DNA of 64,000 bases, taken from the NCBI GenBank assembly GCA_017416465.1, contig JAFQCK010000025.1, positions 21,415-85,414 of the forward strand. The letters run 5' to 3'. The DNA is from Lachnospiraceae bacterium (lineage in GTDB: Bacteria; Bacillota; Clostridia; Lachnospirales; Lachnospiraceae). Within the stretch, counting starts at the first letter, position 1; each line of letters starts with the position of its first letter. Of this stretch, positions 1 to 8,501 are shown in pieces. The notes below the pieces were generated by a model. It did no database searches and was not told where the DNA came from. It saw only the letters and a program-made list of their open reading frames with translations. A program made the position numbers and the translations under genes.

Positions 1-135
1 ACTTTGAAAAGAATTTCAAACAATAAAATCAGAGGATTAAAATGGAATGATGTCTACATAAAGATAGGACTTTTTATTCTCTTTTTACAGTATATTTTAA
101 AATTATGTATTCCTAATCTTACAATAGGAATATAA
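1..135 (+). CDS. C-terminal end of a membrane protein, possibly DUF2752 (partial at window edge)
   Basis: Frame 1 is open from the first base to a TAA at 133-135 and encodes about 44 residues. They have a basic stretch (KRISNNKIRG), then a Trp-containing segment and a hydrophobic helix (IGLFILFLQYIL). This looks like the tail of a membrane protein whose start lies outside the window. It ends 24 bases before the DUF4190-like gene. DUF2752 proteins commonly neighbour DUF4190 proteins in this bacterial group and end in a similar basic-plus-helix tail, so that family is an inference from context. It could instead be chance open frame. Confidence 0.45.
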   Translation, partial: TLKRISNNKIRGLKWNDVYIKIGLFILFLQYILKLCIPNLTIGI

Positions 136-159
136 TTTACATATGAAAGGAAGTTAGCT

Positions 160-564
160 ATGGATAATAACTATAACAACAATAACAATTACAATAATGA
201 TGATAATTTTTATCAACAGCCTAAAGAAAACTACCAAAATCCATATGATAATTATGACAACGGTAATTATAATAATAACTATAATAATAATGGTAACAAT
301 GAACCACCTGAAGGAACAACAGCTTTTGTTTTGGGAATCTTAAGTATTGTACTTTGCTGTAGCTTTCCAACACCTATAGTTCTTTCAATAATAGCAATTA
401 TTTATGCTAATAAATGTCGCACCATAATGGGTGGCGTAGATACAAGTAAATCTTCAACAGGAAGGACCTGCGCTATTATTGGTTTGGTACTTTCAGCATT
501 AATAGCTATCGCATATCTCGCTTATTATGTACTCATAATTGTTGCATCTGTTGCATCTGTTTAA
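160..564 (+). CDS. DUF4190-like small membrane protein with Asn/Tyr-rich N-terminus
   Basis: The protein has 134 residues. The first ~45 are a low-complexity Asn/Tyr/Asp tract, presumably disordered and cytoplasmic. Two hydrophobic helices follow (about 52-80 and 103-132), separated by a short basic loop and a GRTCAIIGLVLSA segment typical of DUF4190 proteins. The start ATG is preceded by AAAGGAAG at a good distance. The function of the family is not known; these proteins often occur beside other small membrane proteins, such as the partial gene just upstream. A hairpin terminator follows at 581-633. Confidence 0.65.
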   Translation: MDNNYNNNNNYNNDDNFYQQPKENYQNPYDNYDNGNYNNNYNNNGNNEPPEGTTAFVLGILSIVLCCSFPTPIVLSIIAIIYANKCRTIMGGVDTSKSSTGRTCAIIGLVLSALIAIAYLAYYVLIIVASVASV

Positions 565-580
565 TTTTTTAAATATATTA

Positions 581-633
581 AAGTGTAATGAATTCATTTA
601 TTATGTAATCGACGAATTCATTACACTTTTTTT
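581..633 (+). terminator. Intrinsic terminator after the DUF4190-like gene
   Basis: A 15-bp perfect stem (581-595 with 614-628) is followed by a run of T. It lies 17 bases after the stop codon of the upstream gene. Confidence 0.85.
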
Positions 634-751
634 CTATTGTCAAGGTTCTCTTTTCATACGGATAACAGAAGCAATTTAATACATACAAATCAAATATAAA
701 CATTGCATTAACTTCATTAATGAACTTTTAAAAATACATAAAAAAATAAGC

Positions 752-780
752 TTGCAAATTAGTAAAAACAGTACTATTAT
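752..780 (+). promoter_or_regulatory. Sigma-A type promoter for the OFA transporter gene
   Basis: TTGCAA at 752-757 and TATTAT at 775-780 are separated by exactly 17 bases. Transcription would begin near 787, giving a leader of about 55 bases before the ATG at 842. Confidence 0.6.
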
Positions 781-841
781 GAAGTACAGTGCCTAAATCG
801 ACACGATATAATTTTTATATAATCGAAAGGTGGATAAACAA

Positions 842-2134
842 ATGAAAATTCAAAACAAATGGATTAGAGCAGCAATCCCGGCTCTTCTCTTACATTGTAG
901 TATTGGTACAGTTTATTGCTGGTCAATATTCAGTCAGGAAATTGCCGACTACATTGGATTCTCTAAAAGTGCTACAGAATGGGCTTTTAGTTTTGCGATA
1001 TTCTTTTTAGGAATGTCTGCTGCTTTCTTGGGAAATATTGTTGAAAAAGATATACATAAGTCTTCCCTTATTGCAGCTATCTGTTTCTCAGTAGGTATGG
1101 CAGGTACAGGATTCTTTATCTGGTATGGCGGAAATCATAATCACAGTATGCTTGCTTTACTTGGTATCTATCTCTGCTATGGTTTCATAATGGGTGTTGG
1201 TCTTGGAACAGGTTATTTATCTCCTGTAAAAACACTTATGTTATGGTTTGAAGATAGAAAAGGATTAGCTACAGGTCTTGCAGTTGCAGGATTCGGTGCT
1301 GCTAAAGCTATCGCAAGTCCAATTATGCAGAAGATGTTACCTGCTGTTGGTATTTGGAAGATGTTTATAATTCTTGCATGTGTTTATTTTGTAATGATGT
1401 TCATCGGACATTTACTTCTTGCTAAACCTGAAGGGTGGCATGAACCTGCTTCAAAAGAAAAAGGAGCTCGTCCAATTGACTGCATTAAAGAAAAACCGGC
1501 AGTATTCATTGGTATCTGGTTAATGTTCTATTTAAATATTACTTGTGGTCTTGCATTGATTTCACAGGAAAAAATGATTATCAAATGTATAGGTCTCGGA
1601 GCATTTGCAGGTGTTTTATCATCAATTACAGCTATTTTCAATGCAGGTGGACGTTTAGGTTTCTCTGCTTGGGCTGATAAGATGAAGAATAGAAATACTA
1701 TTTACAAACTTATGTTTATTATGTCAATTCTCGCTACAGGATTAGTAATAATCACAGGCGGTATCACAGACCAGGGTGAAAGCAAAGTATTAGTAGCTTT
1801 AGTATTAATTTTATTATTTGCAGTAAATGCAGGCTACGGCGGTGGATTCAGTAATGTTCCTACACTTTTATCTGACCACTACGGAATGAAGAGTATCAGC
1901 GCAATTCATGGTTTAGTTCTTTCTGCTTGGGCTATTGCAGGATTAACAGGTAATCAGGTTGCAACATTAATCGTTAATAACGTTGGTAAATTTGTTGATG
2001 ACGGACATGGCAATATGATTAACCCTGAAGGTTATCAGTCAGTTTTATACTTAACAATCATTTTATACGTACTTGCTTTAATCTTCAGTATATTCTTAGT
2101 TGATAGCAAGAAAAAAGAAAAGAAAAACGCTTAA
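842..2134 (+). CDS. OFA-family MFS transporter (oxalate/formate antiporter-like)
   Basis: This is a 430-residue protein with about 12 hydrophobic helices. The opening NKWIRAAIPALLLHCSIGTVYCWS matches the OFA subfamily of the major facilitator superfamily, which exchanges small carboxylates such as oxalate and formate, or takes up monocarboxylates. The glycine-rich ATGLAVAGFGAAKAI segment, usual in OFA helix 5, is present. A GTG at 830 is in frame but lies inside the Shine-Dalgarno sequence (AAAGGTGG at 826-833), so the ATG at 842 is the better start. The gene stands alone with its own promoter and a terminator at 2149-2190. The substrate cannot be read from the sequence. Confidence 0.85.
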   Translation: MKIQNKWIRAAIPALLLHCSIGTVYCWSIFSQEIADYIGFSKSATEWAFSFAIFFLGMSAAFLGNIVEKDIHKSSLIAAICFSVGMAGTGFFIWYGGNHNHSMLALLGIYLCYGFIMGVGLGTGYLSPVKTLMLWFEDRKGLATGLAVAGFGAAKAIASPIMQKMLPAVGIWKMFIILACVYFVMMFIGHLLLAKPEGWHEPASKEKGARPIDCIKEKPAVFIGIWLMFYLNITCGLALISQEKMIIKCIGLGAFAGVLSSITAIFNAGGRLGFSAWADKMKNRNTIYKLMFIMSILATGLVIITGGITDQGESKVLVALVLILLFAVNAGYGGGFSNVPTLLSDHYGMKSISAIHGLVLSAWAIAGLTGNQVATLIVNNVGKFVDDGHGNMINPEGYQSVLYLTIILYVLALIFSIFLVDSKKKEKKNA

Positions 2135-2148
2135 TTAATATAATAACC

Positions 2149-2190
2149 AAAAATGGTGCAGTCTGTTCGATAAGACTACACCATTTTTAT
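2149..2190. terminator. Intrinsic terminator, probably bidirectional
   Basis: The stem AAATGGTG-c-AGTCT pairs with AGACT-a-CACCATTT, with one internal mismatch. There is a T-run on the plus side and A-rich sequence on the other side. It sits between the convergent OFA transporter and cysteine synthase genes and can serve both. Confidence 0.8.
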
Positions 2191-2239
2191 TATTATATTT
2201 ATTTTACACCAAATTAGTATAATAATACAATTATTCACA

Positions 2240-3172
2240 CTATTCTCTAAACAAATCTGTAGAAAGATATCTGTCACCCGAATCCGGTAAAATCACAACA
2301 ATATTCTTGCCAATATTTTCTTCTCTTTTTGCCACTTCAATTGCTGCGTGAAGTGCAGCACCTGAAGAGATTCCAACCAAAACTCCTTCCTTATTTCCTA
2401 TTAATCTTGCTTTTTCAAATGCTTCTTCTTCCTTAACCTTAATTATCTCATCATAGATATTGGTGTCTAATATTTCCGGAACAAAACCTGCTCCAATTCC
2501 CTGTAAACCATGCTTTCCGGCATTTTCTCCTGAAAGAACAGCTGATGAAAACGGCTCCACAGCAACTATCTTAATATCCGGATTTTTAGATTTTAAATAT
2601 TTTCCTATACCTGTTATCGTTCCACCGGTTCCAACTCCCGCAACTAAAATATCCACTTTACCATCTGTATCAGCGTAAATTTCAGGTCCCGTAGTATCAA
2701 AATGAGCTTTAGGATTTGCAGGATTCATAAACTGTCCGGGAATAAAACTATTTGGTATCTCTTTTGCAAGCTCTTCTGCTTTATCTATTGCTCCTTGCAT
2801 TCCTTTTGCACCTTCTGTCAGCACAATCTCTGCTCCATATGCTTTTATAAGTTTTCTTCTCTCTACAGACATTGTATCAGGCATTACTATGATAGTTTTA
2901 TAGCCCTTTGCAGTTGCAACCAATGCCAAACCTATTCCTGTATTACCGGAAGTAGGTTCAATAATAACTGCACCTTTTTTAAGTTTTCCACTTTTTTCAG
3001 CATCCTCTATCATAGCCTTTGCAACTCTGTCTTTAATCGAACCTGCCGGATTTAAGTACTCAAGCTTCGCTAACAATTTCGACTTAATTCCTAATTCATC
3101 TTCAATATTACATAATTCAAGTATTGGTGTATTTCCAATTAGTTGTTCTGATGTTTTGTATATGTTTGACAT
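2240..3172 (-). CDS. cysK: Cysteine synthase A (O-acetylserine sulfhydrylase)
   Basis: This 310-residue PLP enzyme makes L-cysteine from O-acetylserine and sulfide in the cytoplasm. It shows the family signature: LIGNTPILEL near the start, the PLP-lysine motif NPAGSIKDR, the substrate loop PTSGNTGIG, the glycine-rich phosphate-binding GVGTGGTITG, and the late GISSGAA motif. The open frame extends upstream to 3310, but ATG 3172 has a perfect AAGGAGG and matches the usual family start. The upstream extension overlaps a palindromic repeat (3208-3310) that would sit in the 5' leader. No serine acetyltransferase gene is adjacent. Confidence 0.95.
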   Translation of the reverse strand: MSNIYKTSEQLIGNTPILELCNIEDELGIKSKLLAKLEYLNPAGSIKDRVAKAMIEDAEKSGKLKKGAVIIEPTSGNTGIGLALVATAKGYKTIIVMPDTMSVERRKLIKAYGAEIVLTEGAKGMQGAIDKAEELAKEIPNSFIPGQFMNPANPKAHFDTTGPEIYADTDGKVDILVAGVGTGGTITGIGKYLKSKNPDIKIVAVEPFSSAVLSGENAGKHGLQGIGAGFVPEILDTNIYDEIIKVKEEEAFEKARLIGNKEGVLVGISSGAALHAAIEVAKREENIGKNIVVILPDSGDRYLSTDLFRE

Positions 3173-3207
3173 AAAATATCCTCCTTGAAATTTTATTAAC
3201 TCTTTAT

Positions 3208-3310
3208 GCATGCTCTCACTCCGTTGTTCGTACAATTTTACTATATCTGTTCGTCTTTGACGTACATATATAGTAAAATTGTTCGCCCAAAGTCGCAATT
3301 CGCTATGCAC
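3208..3310 (-). repeat. Palindromic hairpin repeat, copy A, in the cysK leader region
   Basis: Read on the minus strand this ~103-bp unit matches copy B at 51431-51543. Both have the left flank GCGAATTGCGACT, the loop ACGTCAAAGACGA and a right flank containing CGGAGTGA-AGC. The stem arms here (ACAATTTTACTATAT with its complement) differ from those of copy B but remain self-complementary. The unit lies 27 bases upstream of the cysK Shine-Dalgarno and could form a strong hairpin in the leader RNA. Confidence 0.75.
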
Positions 3311-3361
3311 AAAGATGTTATTAAATAATTTCTCAAACCATACTTATTTTAATATAATAAT

Positions 3362-4042
3362 TTATATGTTATCTAGCACCAGTAATGGATTTTCTAACTG
3401 AATAAAGTCCGCAATTCGACTTACCGGCTGTGTTGTTCCCGATTTTAGATACCAGACAGCCTGCATGGCCTTCATTCCAAGTTTTTTAGCCGCCTCTAAT
3501 TCATTACTTCCACCATCTCCAATGTATAAACATTCCTCAGGTTTTACATTAAGAGTATTCATACATCTTATATATATTTCTTCATCAGGTTTTTGTATTC
3601 CCTGCTCATAAGAAAGATATACCGCATCAAAGTAAGGAAACAGCTCACTTTCTCTTATTACCTTAGCTTCTTCCGAAAAACAGTTACTTATTAAACCGAT
3701 TAATATACCTTTTTCTTTGAGTTTGATAAGCATAGGTATAATCTCTTCATGCATATACCTAAAGCACTCTTCTTTTACGGCAATTCTTTTCTCAACTATT
3801 TTTTTTAGCAAATCATCAGAATAGCAATTATGTTCTTTTAAAATCATTTCTATAACTTCTTCTAACCTTAATTTACCGATACTTCTTTCATATTCTGTCG
3901 GTCTCCAAAGACTTGCAAATTCGTCTTTAGGAATTCCGGCATCCAAAGCCATTTCCGCCCCAAAATATAACGGACAATTATAATGAGTAATTAAGGTTTC
4001 ATACATATCAAAAATTACTGCTTGTATTATATTATTTTTCAT
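3362..4042 (-). CDS. HAD-superfamily hydrolase (haloacid dehalogenase-like)
   Basis: The protein has 226 residues. Motif I is FDMYETL, with the nucleophilic Asp and Tyr in place of the second Asp, as is common in the FDxYGT-type HAD hydrolases. Motif II is the Ser of LISNCF, the motif III Lys is in GIQKPDEEIY, and motif IV is YIGDGGSNE. It is predicted to act on a small phosphorylated or halogenated metabolite; the substrate is not evident. ATG 4042 with an AAAGG site is chosen. An in-frame TTG at 4102 with a GGAG upstream would add 20 basic residues and remains possible. It lies on the same strand as cysK but is separated from it by the palindromic repeat. Confidence 0.8.
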   Translation of the reverse strand: MKNNIIQAVIFDMYETLITHYNCPLYFGAEMALDAGIPKDEFASLWRPTEYERSIGKLRLEEVIEMILKEHNCYSDDLLKKIVEKRIAVKEECFRYMHEEIIPMLIKLKEKGILIGLISNCFSEEAKVIRESELFPYFDAVYLSYEQGIQKPDEEIYIRCMNTLNVKPEECLYIGDGGSNELEAAKKLGMKAMQAVWYLKSGTTQPVSRIADFIQLENPLLVLDNI

Positions 4043-4164
4043 ACTATTACCTTTTCTTTTAATTTCCTTGATTATTTTACTTTCTTTTTTAGAATTATGC
4101 AATGGTAACTCCAGGTAAATAAAATTTTATGCAAGCATTACTTCACTTACAGGGCTTTTACTAC

Positions 4165-4205
4165 AAAAAAACAGAATTCTCAAATCAATGAAAATTCTGT
4201 TTTTA
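4165..4205 (-). terminator. Intrinsic terminator of the chemotaxis transducer gene
   Basis: AAAAACAGAATT (4194-4205 on the minus strand) pairs with AATTCTGTTTTT. The minus-strand RNA ends in a T-run, immediately after the stop codon at 4209. Confidence 0.8.
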
Positions 4206-4208
4206 TAA

Positions 4209-5552
4209 TTATTTTAAATCAAATATTGATATCATATCTTCCAATCCAACAGACTGTGCTGAAAGTTCTTCACTAATTGCTGACGTCTCCTCTGCTGCAG
4301 CTGAATTGTTCTGAACTACTGTTGTAATCTCTTCAATTCTATGTTCAATCTGTTTAAGCATATCCGCCTGAACTTTTGAAGCCTCTGCTGCACCTGAAGC
4401 CATCTTTGCAAATGCTTCCATATTGGCAAGTACTGTACCAATAGATTCTATTGTGTAATCTACAATTCCATTACCGGTCTCAATCTCCATAAGAGCTTTA
4501 TTAATAAGTTCTTTAGTTGTTACAACTGACTGTGCACTATCTGAAGCAAGTTTTGCTATCTCATCTGCTACTACTGCAAATCCTCTTCCTGCCTCTCCTG
4601 CTCTTGCTGCTTCAATTGAAGCATTAAGTGCTAATAGATTAGTCTGTGATGCAATATCTTCAATTGCAGCAATAATCTTTTCAATCTCTTTAGATGTTTC
4701 CGTAATTCTGTCCATTGCCAAAGTAAGCTTATTAATCTCTTCACGGCTCTTTTCTGCATCCAATGCTGCATGTTTTGCACTCTTAGCAGCTTTAACAGCA
4801 TTTACAGCACTTTCTTCTGATATATTAGTTACATTCTCTATAGTAGTATTAAGCTCATCAACAGCCTCTGCCTGACTGTTTGCACCCTCTGCCAAATCCT
4901 GTGCACTACTTGCTAACTGTTCAGAGCCAAGCATTACATGCTCAGATGATTCTCTAATCTGATGTAATGTTCCATTCATCTGACTGTTAAGCTTGTTGAT
5001 TGCTACAATTAACTTTTCAAAATCACCTACATAACTATCTTCAACTTTAGAAGCTACATTAAATTTACCATCTGCCATCTTGCCAAGCAAATATCCTGTA
5101 TCATTAACAACTGTATTAAGTTCTGAACACACTTCCTGTAAATTATGCGCTAATTCACCAAGCTCATCCTGACTTTCATATGTAATATTGATGTCAAAAC
5201 TTCCTTCTTTTAATTTCTCTAATGCACCCTGAATCTCATATATAGGCTCTGTCATAGAATATTCAAGAGTTCTTGCAACCGTCTTACATAAAATAACATC
5301 TGTTAAAGCTGATACAAGTATAAGCACACATGCTATCAATCCTCTTGTGGTTGATAATTCATATTTATGCATTGTAACACTAAGCATCGTTATACACAAA
5401 ATAGAAATCACAGCAATTAAGATAAATCCTATCTGAATGGTGGAAAACGCTGTTTTAAACTTCTTATTCATCTTAATGTTTTTGAGTCTTTTACTTCCCA
5501 TAGGCTCTTTCTGTTTTTTATCAGCTTTAACTTTCTTTTCTTCTTCGCTCAT
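4209..5552 (-). CDS. Methyl-accepting chemotaxis protein with almost no extracellular domain
   Basis: The protein has 447 residues. A basic cytoplasmic N-terminus (1-40) is followed by two membrane helices (about 41-60 and 71-89) with only ~10 residues between them. A HAMP-like region and a long signalling coiled coil follow. The kinase-control hairpin tip is clear ([20 protein letters not shown], then [13 protein letters not shown]). It should signal to CheA/CheW. With no external sensor domain it probably senses the membrane, the cytoplasm or a partner protein. The start is set at ATG 5552, which has GGAGG at the right distance. The upstream in-frame ATG at 5570 lies ahead of that site. No other chemotaxis genes are nearby. 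Confidence 0.9.
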   Translation of the reverse strand: MSEEEKKVKADKKQKEPMGSKRLKNIKMNKKFKTAFSTIQIGFILIAVISILCITMLSVTMHKYELSTTRGLIACVLILVSALTDVILCKTVARTLEYSMTEPIYEIQGALEKLKEGSFDINITYESQDELGELAHNLQEVCSELNTVVNDTGYLLGKMADGKFNVASKVEDSYVGDFEKLIVAINKLNSQMNGTLHQIRESSEHVMLGSEQLASSAQDLAEGANSQAEAVDELNTTIENVTNISEESAVNAVKAAKSAKHAALDAEKSREEINKLTLAMDRITETSKEIEKIIAAIEDIASQTNLLALNASIEAARAGEAGRGFAVVADEIAKLASDSAQSVVTTKELINKALMEIETGNGIVDYTIESIGTVLANMEAFAKMASGAAEASKVQADMLKQIEHRIEEITTVVQNNSAAAEETSAISEELSAQSVGLEDMISIFDLK

Positions 5553-5688
5553 CTTAATTCCTCCGGTCATTTAAATTTAATGCAATTATAATTTTTCTCT
5601 ATTACGAACCAAATCACAACAACTAAGAATATTATACCATCTATTATTTAAAATAAAAAGATAAAAATATATAAATATATCTATATAT

Positions 5689-6198
5689 CTATATTTCATA
5701 ATATAAATATTCAGACCACTCCCTTATGCCAAGAATATTTATCATCTTTTCCTGTTTATCTCCTCCTTTTTTCATCTCATCCATTATCTTATAAAAATCT
5801 TCTATCACATTATCTATATTGGATATTTCCTTATACAACTTTCTATTTTTTATATAAATATTTGTATCAAAAATTTCCCCACATTCCAAATGAAAATGTT
5901 GATATCCGCTATTTTTATCTAAAAAAGCTTTTGTTTCTTCTATACACTCATTTAAAACATTTTCATCAAAATATTCTTTACTTTTTAAATCCTCCAAAAA
6001 AGTATATAATTTTTCTACTCCCTTTTTTAAATCTCCTTGCAATGCAATTTTGAACGGACTTCTAAAAATCTTCGACTTTACTAATTTTATATTTCCACTT
6101 ACCAATATTTTATGCGAAATAGGTATATCATAATTATATTCCGAAATACCTGTTACTTCATTTCCTTTTTTCGCATATAAATAAGCTCTGTTTGCCAT
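5689..6198 (-). CDS. Hypothetical protein beginning MANRAYLY
   Basis: This soluble 169-residue protein has no signal peptide or membrane helix. It opens with MANRAYLYAKKGN, a start shared by a recurrent uncharacterised family (MANRxYLY) in many bacteria. The rest has alternating helices and short strands with many Lys and Glu. I do not recognise a catalytic motif. It stands between the chemotaxis transducer and an SGNH hydrolase, all on the minus strand but with AT-rich gaps, so an operon is doubtful. A GGAG lies 10 bases before the ATG. Base composition is even more AT-rich than the neighbours. Confidence 0.6.
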   Translation of the reverse strand: MANRAYLYAKKGNEVTGISEYNYDIPISHKILVSGNIKLVKSKIFRSPFKIALQGDLKKGVEKLYTFLEDLKSKEYFDENVLNECIEETKAFLDKNSGYQHFHLECGEIFDTNIYIKNRKLYKEISNIDNVIEDFYKIMDEMKKGGDKQEKMINILGIREWSEYLYYEI

Positions 6199-6296
6199 AT
6201 ATTTAATTCTCCATTCTAATAATTTTTTTTATAATAATTTTTACAATATATATCTCTTAATATAGTTTAATACATGATTTTACTCTATAAAATATG

Positions 6297-6929
6297 CTAT
6301 GGTATAATTATTATCCTTAACTTTTCATTAACAGCTTCGGCTAACTTTATATGATTTTCTTCATCCATATGTATGTTATCCACTAATGAAGCCTCAGCAT
6401 AATCTGCTGCATTCATAAATTCTACTTTATATTCTTCACAGACTTTTAAAATCTCTTTAGCCAAATGTTTAGACTCTCTAACACTATTTTCATCAAAACC
6501 ACCAAATACATCGCCATTTACAATAAGCTCATCCCTAATTAATACCGGCGAAATAATAAGAACTTTTGGAACTTTAAATCGTTCCCACATATTTACATCC
6601 AAAATTATTTCTAAAAATTGTCTTATTCCTTTTGCAATACCATTCGCATCATTTTCAAATACCGTCTTAAGCTCATTAGTTCCGAGCATTACGATAACAT
6701 AATCAACAGGCTTGTGTGACATTAATAACATTTTCAATCCCTTAATACCACATCTTTCCTTAAAAACAGGGTCCACACTTGTCAACGTTCTACCATTTAA
6801 CCCTTCTTCTATTATCTCATTTTCAGGCATTAATTCCGATAGTACTTTTGTCCATCTTTTCTCAAATCTCTGTCCGTTTACAGGATTATATCCCCATGTG
6901 TTACTATCGCCTATACATAAAATTCTCAT
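6297..6929 (-). CDS. SGNH/GDSL-family hydrolase (arylesterase-like)
   Basis: The protein has 210 residues and no signal peptide, so it is likely cytoplasmic. The four SGNH blocks are visible: block I GDSNTWG with the catalytic Ser, block II Gly in GLNGRT, block III Asn in GTNEL, and block V VDNIHMDEENH with the catalytic Asp and His. The family hydrolyses ester bonds of small acyl or acetyl substrates; aryl-ester and acetyl-xylooligosaccharide esterases are relatives. The physiological substrate is unknown. The start ATG opens directly into the first beta strand (MRILCIGDSN), as usual for this family. Confidence 0.88.
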   Translation of the reverse strand: MRILCIGDSNTWGYNPVNGQRFEKRWTKVLSELMPENEIIEEGLNGRTLTSVDPVFKERCGIKGLKMLLMSHKPVDYVIVMLGTNELKTVFENDANGIAKGIRQFLEIILDVNMWERFKVPKVLIISPVLIRDELIVNGDVFGGFDENSVRESKHLAKEILKVCEEYKVEFMNAADYAEASLVDNIHMDEENHIKLAEAVNEKLRIIIIP

Positions 6930-6974
6930 GTCCTAACACTACCTTTTCGTTTTCATTAAAATTTTCTTATTTAA

Positions 6975-7301
6975 CTATTTAAACAATGTCCTCATACCAT
7001 TATTAAAAACCATTCCTTTTGAAGGAACTTGCTTTGCAACCAAAATGATATTAAAAATATCTACACAGGCGCCACCTGCATTTACTATACATAACACCAA
7101 CAAATACCAATGATAAAAACCAAAAATCTTGAAAATTAAAGGGAGAACAAATGATAAAATAATTAGTGGCATAACAGACACTACAATAAACCTTGATTTT
7201 TTAATCTTTTCTTCTGAAAATACAAATCCAAAATATCCATTCAGCCCCCAAAATACTTTTTCAGAATGTATTGCATTTGGTATACTTTTTATATACTTCA
7301 A
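6975..7301 (-). CDS. Short membrane protein resembling the C-terminal half of DUF3267 putative zincins
   Basis: The protein has 108 residues with two hydrophobic helices (about 38-62 and 64-90) and then a GGACVDIFNIILVAKQVP segment. This resembles the end of DUF3267 membrane metalloprotease-like proteins (small-residue-rich turn, Asp in a helix). The N-terminal half of that family, which carries an HExxH zinc motif, is absent. In frame upstream of this ATG there is an immediate TAA stop. The ATG has a GGAG 9 bases ahead. It is either a truncated relic or a short variant; the family call is tentative. Confidence 0.5.
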   Translation of the reverse strand: MKYIKSIPNAIHSEKVFWGLNGYFGFVFSEEKIKKSRFIVVSVMPLIILSFVLPLIFKIFGFYHWYLLVLCIVNAGGACVDIFNIILVAKQVPSKGMVFNNGMRTLFK

Positions 7302-7393
7302 TAATTTATGTCTCCAAATTTAATATATATTTATTACAGATGAGTAAAATTATATCATATATTTTTTGAAATTATATAACTTATTTTTTGTCA

Positions 7394-7452
7394 TAAAAAA
7401 AATCCTCTAATACGGACCGGTTCATTTTTACCTAATCTGTATCAGAGGTTTT
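7394..7452 (-). terminator. Intrinsic terminator of the SCP2-domain gene
   Basis: On the minus strand AAACCTCTGATACAGA pairs with a nearly complementary arm ending AGAGGATTT, followed by a T-run. It lies 9 bases after the stop at 7461. Confidence 0.7.
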
Positions 7453-7460
7453 ATTTAGTA

Positions 7461-7796
7461 TTATTTCTTTTTATTGCCCTTAAGCATATCCTTTAATCTT
7501 AAAGCCTTTCCAATATCTCCTTCTAATTTAAGCTTTTTAACTGTAAATGCCAATACCGGGTCAAGCTTACCTTCCATAATTTTTATTAATGTATCTGCTG
7601 TACAAAAATAAATTACATCTCTGTCATAGTATTCGTATGGTTCAATAAATAACTGTCCATCTTTTACTTCAACATAAAATATGCCTTCGCCCTCTCCTTC
7701 AATATTAAATTGGTATGCTAAATGTTCTGTAATACTACTCACGTCTGCATCCTTGAATTTTTCTTTGATTGTACTAAAAATTTCTTCGTAAGTCAT
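7461..7796 (-). CDS. SCP2 sterol-binding-domain protein
   Basis: The protein has 111 residues and is essentially a single SCP2 domain: an amphipathic N-terminal helix, a central beta sheet (AYQFNIEGEGEGIFYVEV), a strand pair, the TADTLIKIMEGKLDP helix, and the FTVKKLKLEGDIGKALRLKDML end. The fold makes a hydrophobic tunnel that binds lipids or acyl-CoA. In bacteria it often stands alone with unknown ligand. A perfect AAGGAGG precedes the ATG. It is monocistronic, with its own terminator. Confidence 0.8.
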   Translation of the reverse strand: MTYEEIFSTIKEKFKDADVSSITEHLAYQFNIEGEGEGIFYVEVKDGQLFIEPYEYYDRDVIYFCTADTLIKIMEGKLDPVLAFTVKKLKLEGDIGKALRLKDMLKGNKKK

Positions 7797-7944
7797 AAAA
7801 TCCTCCTTGCTAGCTTATTAGACCCATATATCACTATATAAGGTTTAATATATTTTCTTTACGATATTTAGTAACACTATTATATATTATTTTTGCTAAC
7901 AAGTCACGATGTTTTTATTTCGTTACTTTTACAATATAAAATTC

Positions 7945-8478
7945 TTACCAAACCCAACTAAATATACCACCTTCATAAATCGCATTTAATAAACTTTCTA
8001 ACTCCAAATCTGTTAAATATGTAGTTTCCCCATCATCTACATTATATAAAATCACTTCTTCCCACCTAATTTTCTCTTCGTCTTTAATCATTTTCATTGT
8101 AACTTTTACTTTTTCTTCTAAATCTGTATATACATATCCATTGAAAACAACAACTTCATCATCCCCGGATTCATAAGATGACCAACTTGGCTTATAAAAA
8201 AAGTTTTCAAAAGCTTCACCTATTGTTATTTCTTCAGAATATTCCGGAAGCATAGAATCTTTTATATCACTAACAGCATCACCACTACCAATAATTATTA
8301 AAAATAATATTATCACTACAACAGCTATTGCAGCAATACCTTTCTTAGATATCTTTTTACTTTTAATTTCACTTTCTTGCAGATTACTATTTTCTACTTT
8401 TTTATTAGGCTTTCCACAAGCCGGACAAATTTTCCATTCATTTTTCAATTCATTTCCACAACTTTCACAAAACATCAT
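7945..8478 (-). CDS. Zinc-ribbon single-pass membrane protein
   Basis: The protein has 177 residues. The N-terminus is a zinc ribbon (FCESCGNELK, then CPACGKPN; CxxC plus CxxC). A Lys-rich linker follows, then one membrane helix (about 48-66), then a ~110-residue acidic external domain without a recognised motif. The topology is ribbon inside, domain outside. AAGGAG lies before the first of two adjacent ATGs. It is followed downstream by an AT-rich gap and lies 23 bases after another zinc-ribbon gene (8502-9158), so the two are probably co-transcribed. Function unknown. Confidence 0.7.
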   Translation of the reverse strand: MMFCESCGNELKNEWKICPACGKPNKKVENSNLQESEIKSKKISKKGIAAIAVVVIILFLIIIGSGDAVSDIKDSMLPEYSEEITIGEAFENFFYKPSWSSYESGDDEVVVFNGYVYTDLEEKVKVTMKMIKDEEKIRWEEVILYNVDDGETTYLTDLELESLLNAIYEGGIFSWVW

Positions 8479-8501
8479 GCTTTATCTCCTTTACAATTTT
8501 A

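Noticed and set aside
830-841. GTG start of the OFA transporter
   Set aside because: The GTG lies inside the Shine-Dalgarno sequence that serves ATG 842.
3173-3310. 46-residue N-terminal extension of cysteine synthase
   Set aside because: It translates a palindromic repeat; ATG 3172 has a perfect ribosome site and matches the family start.
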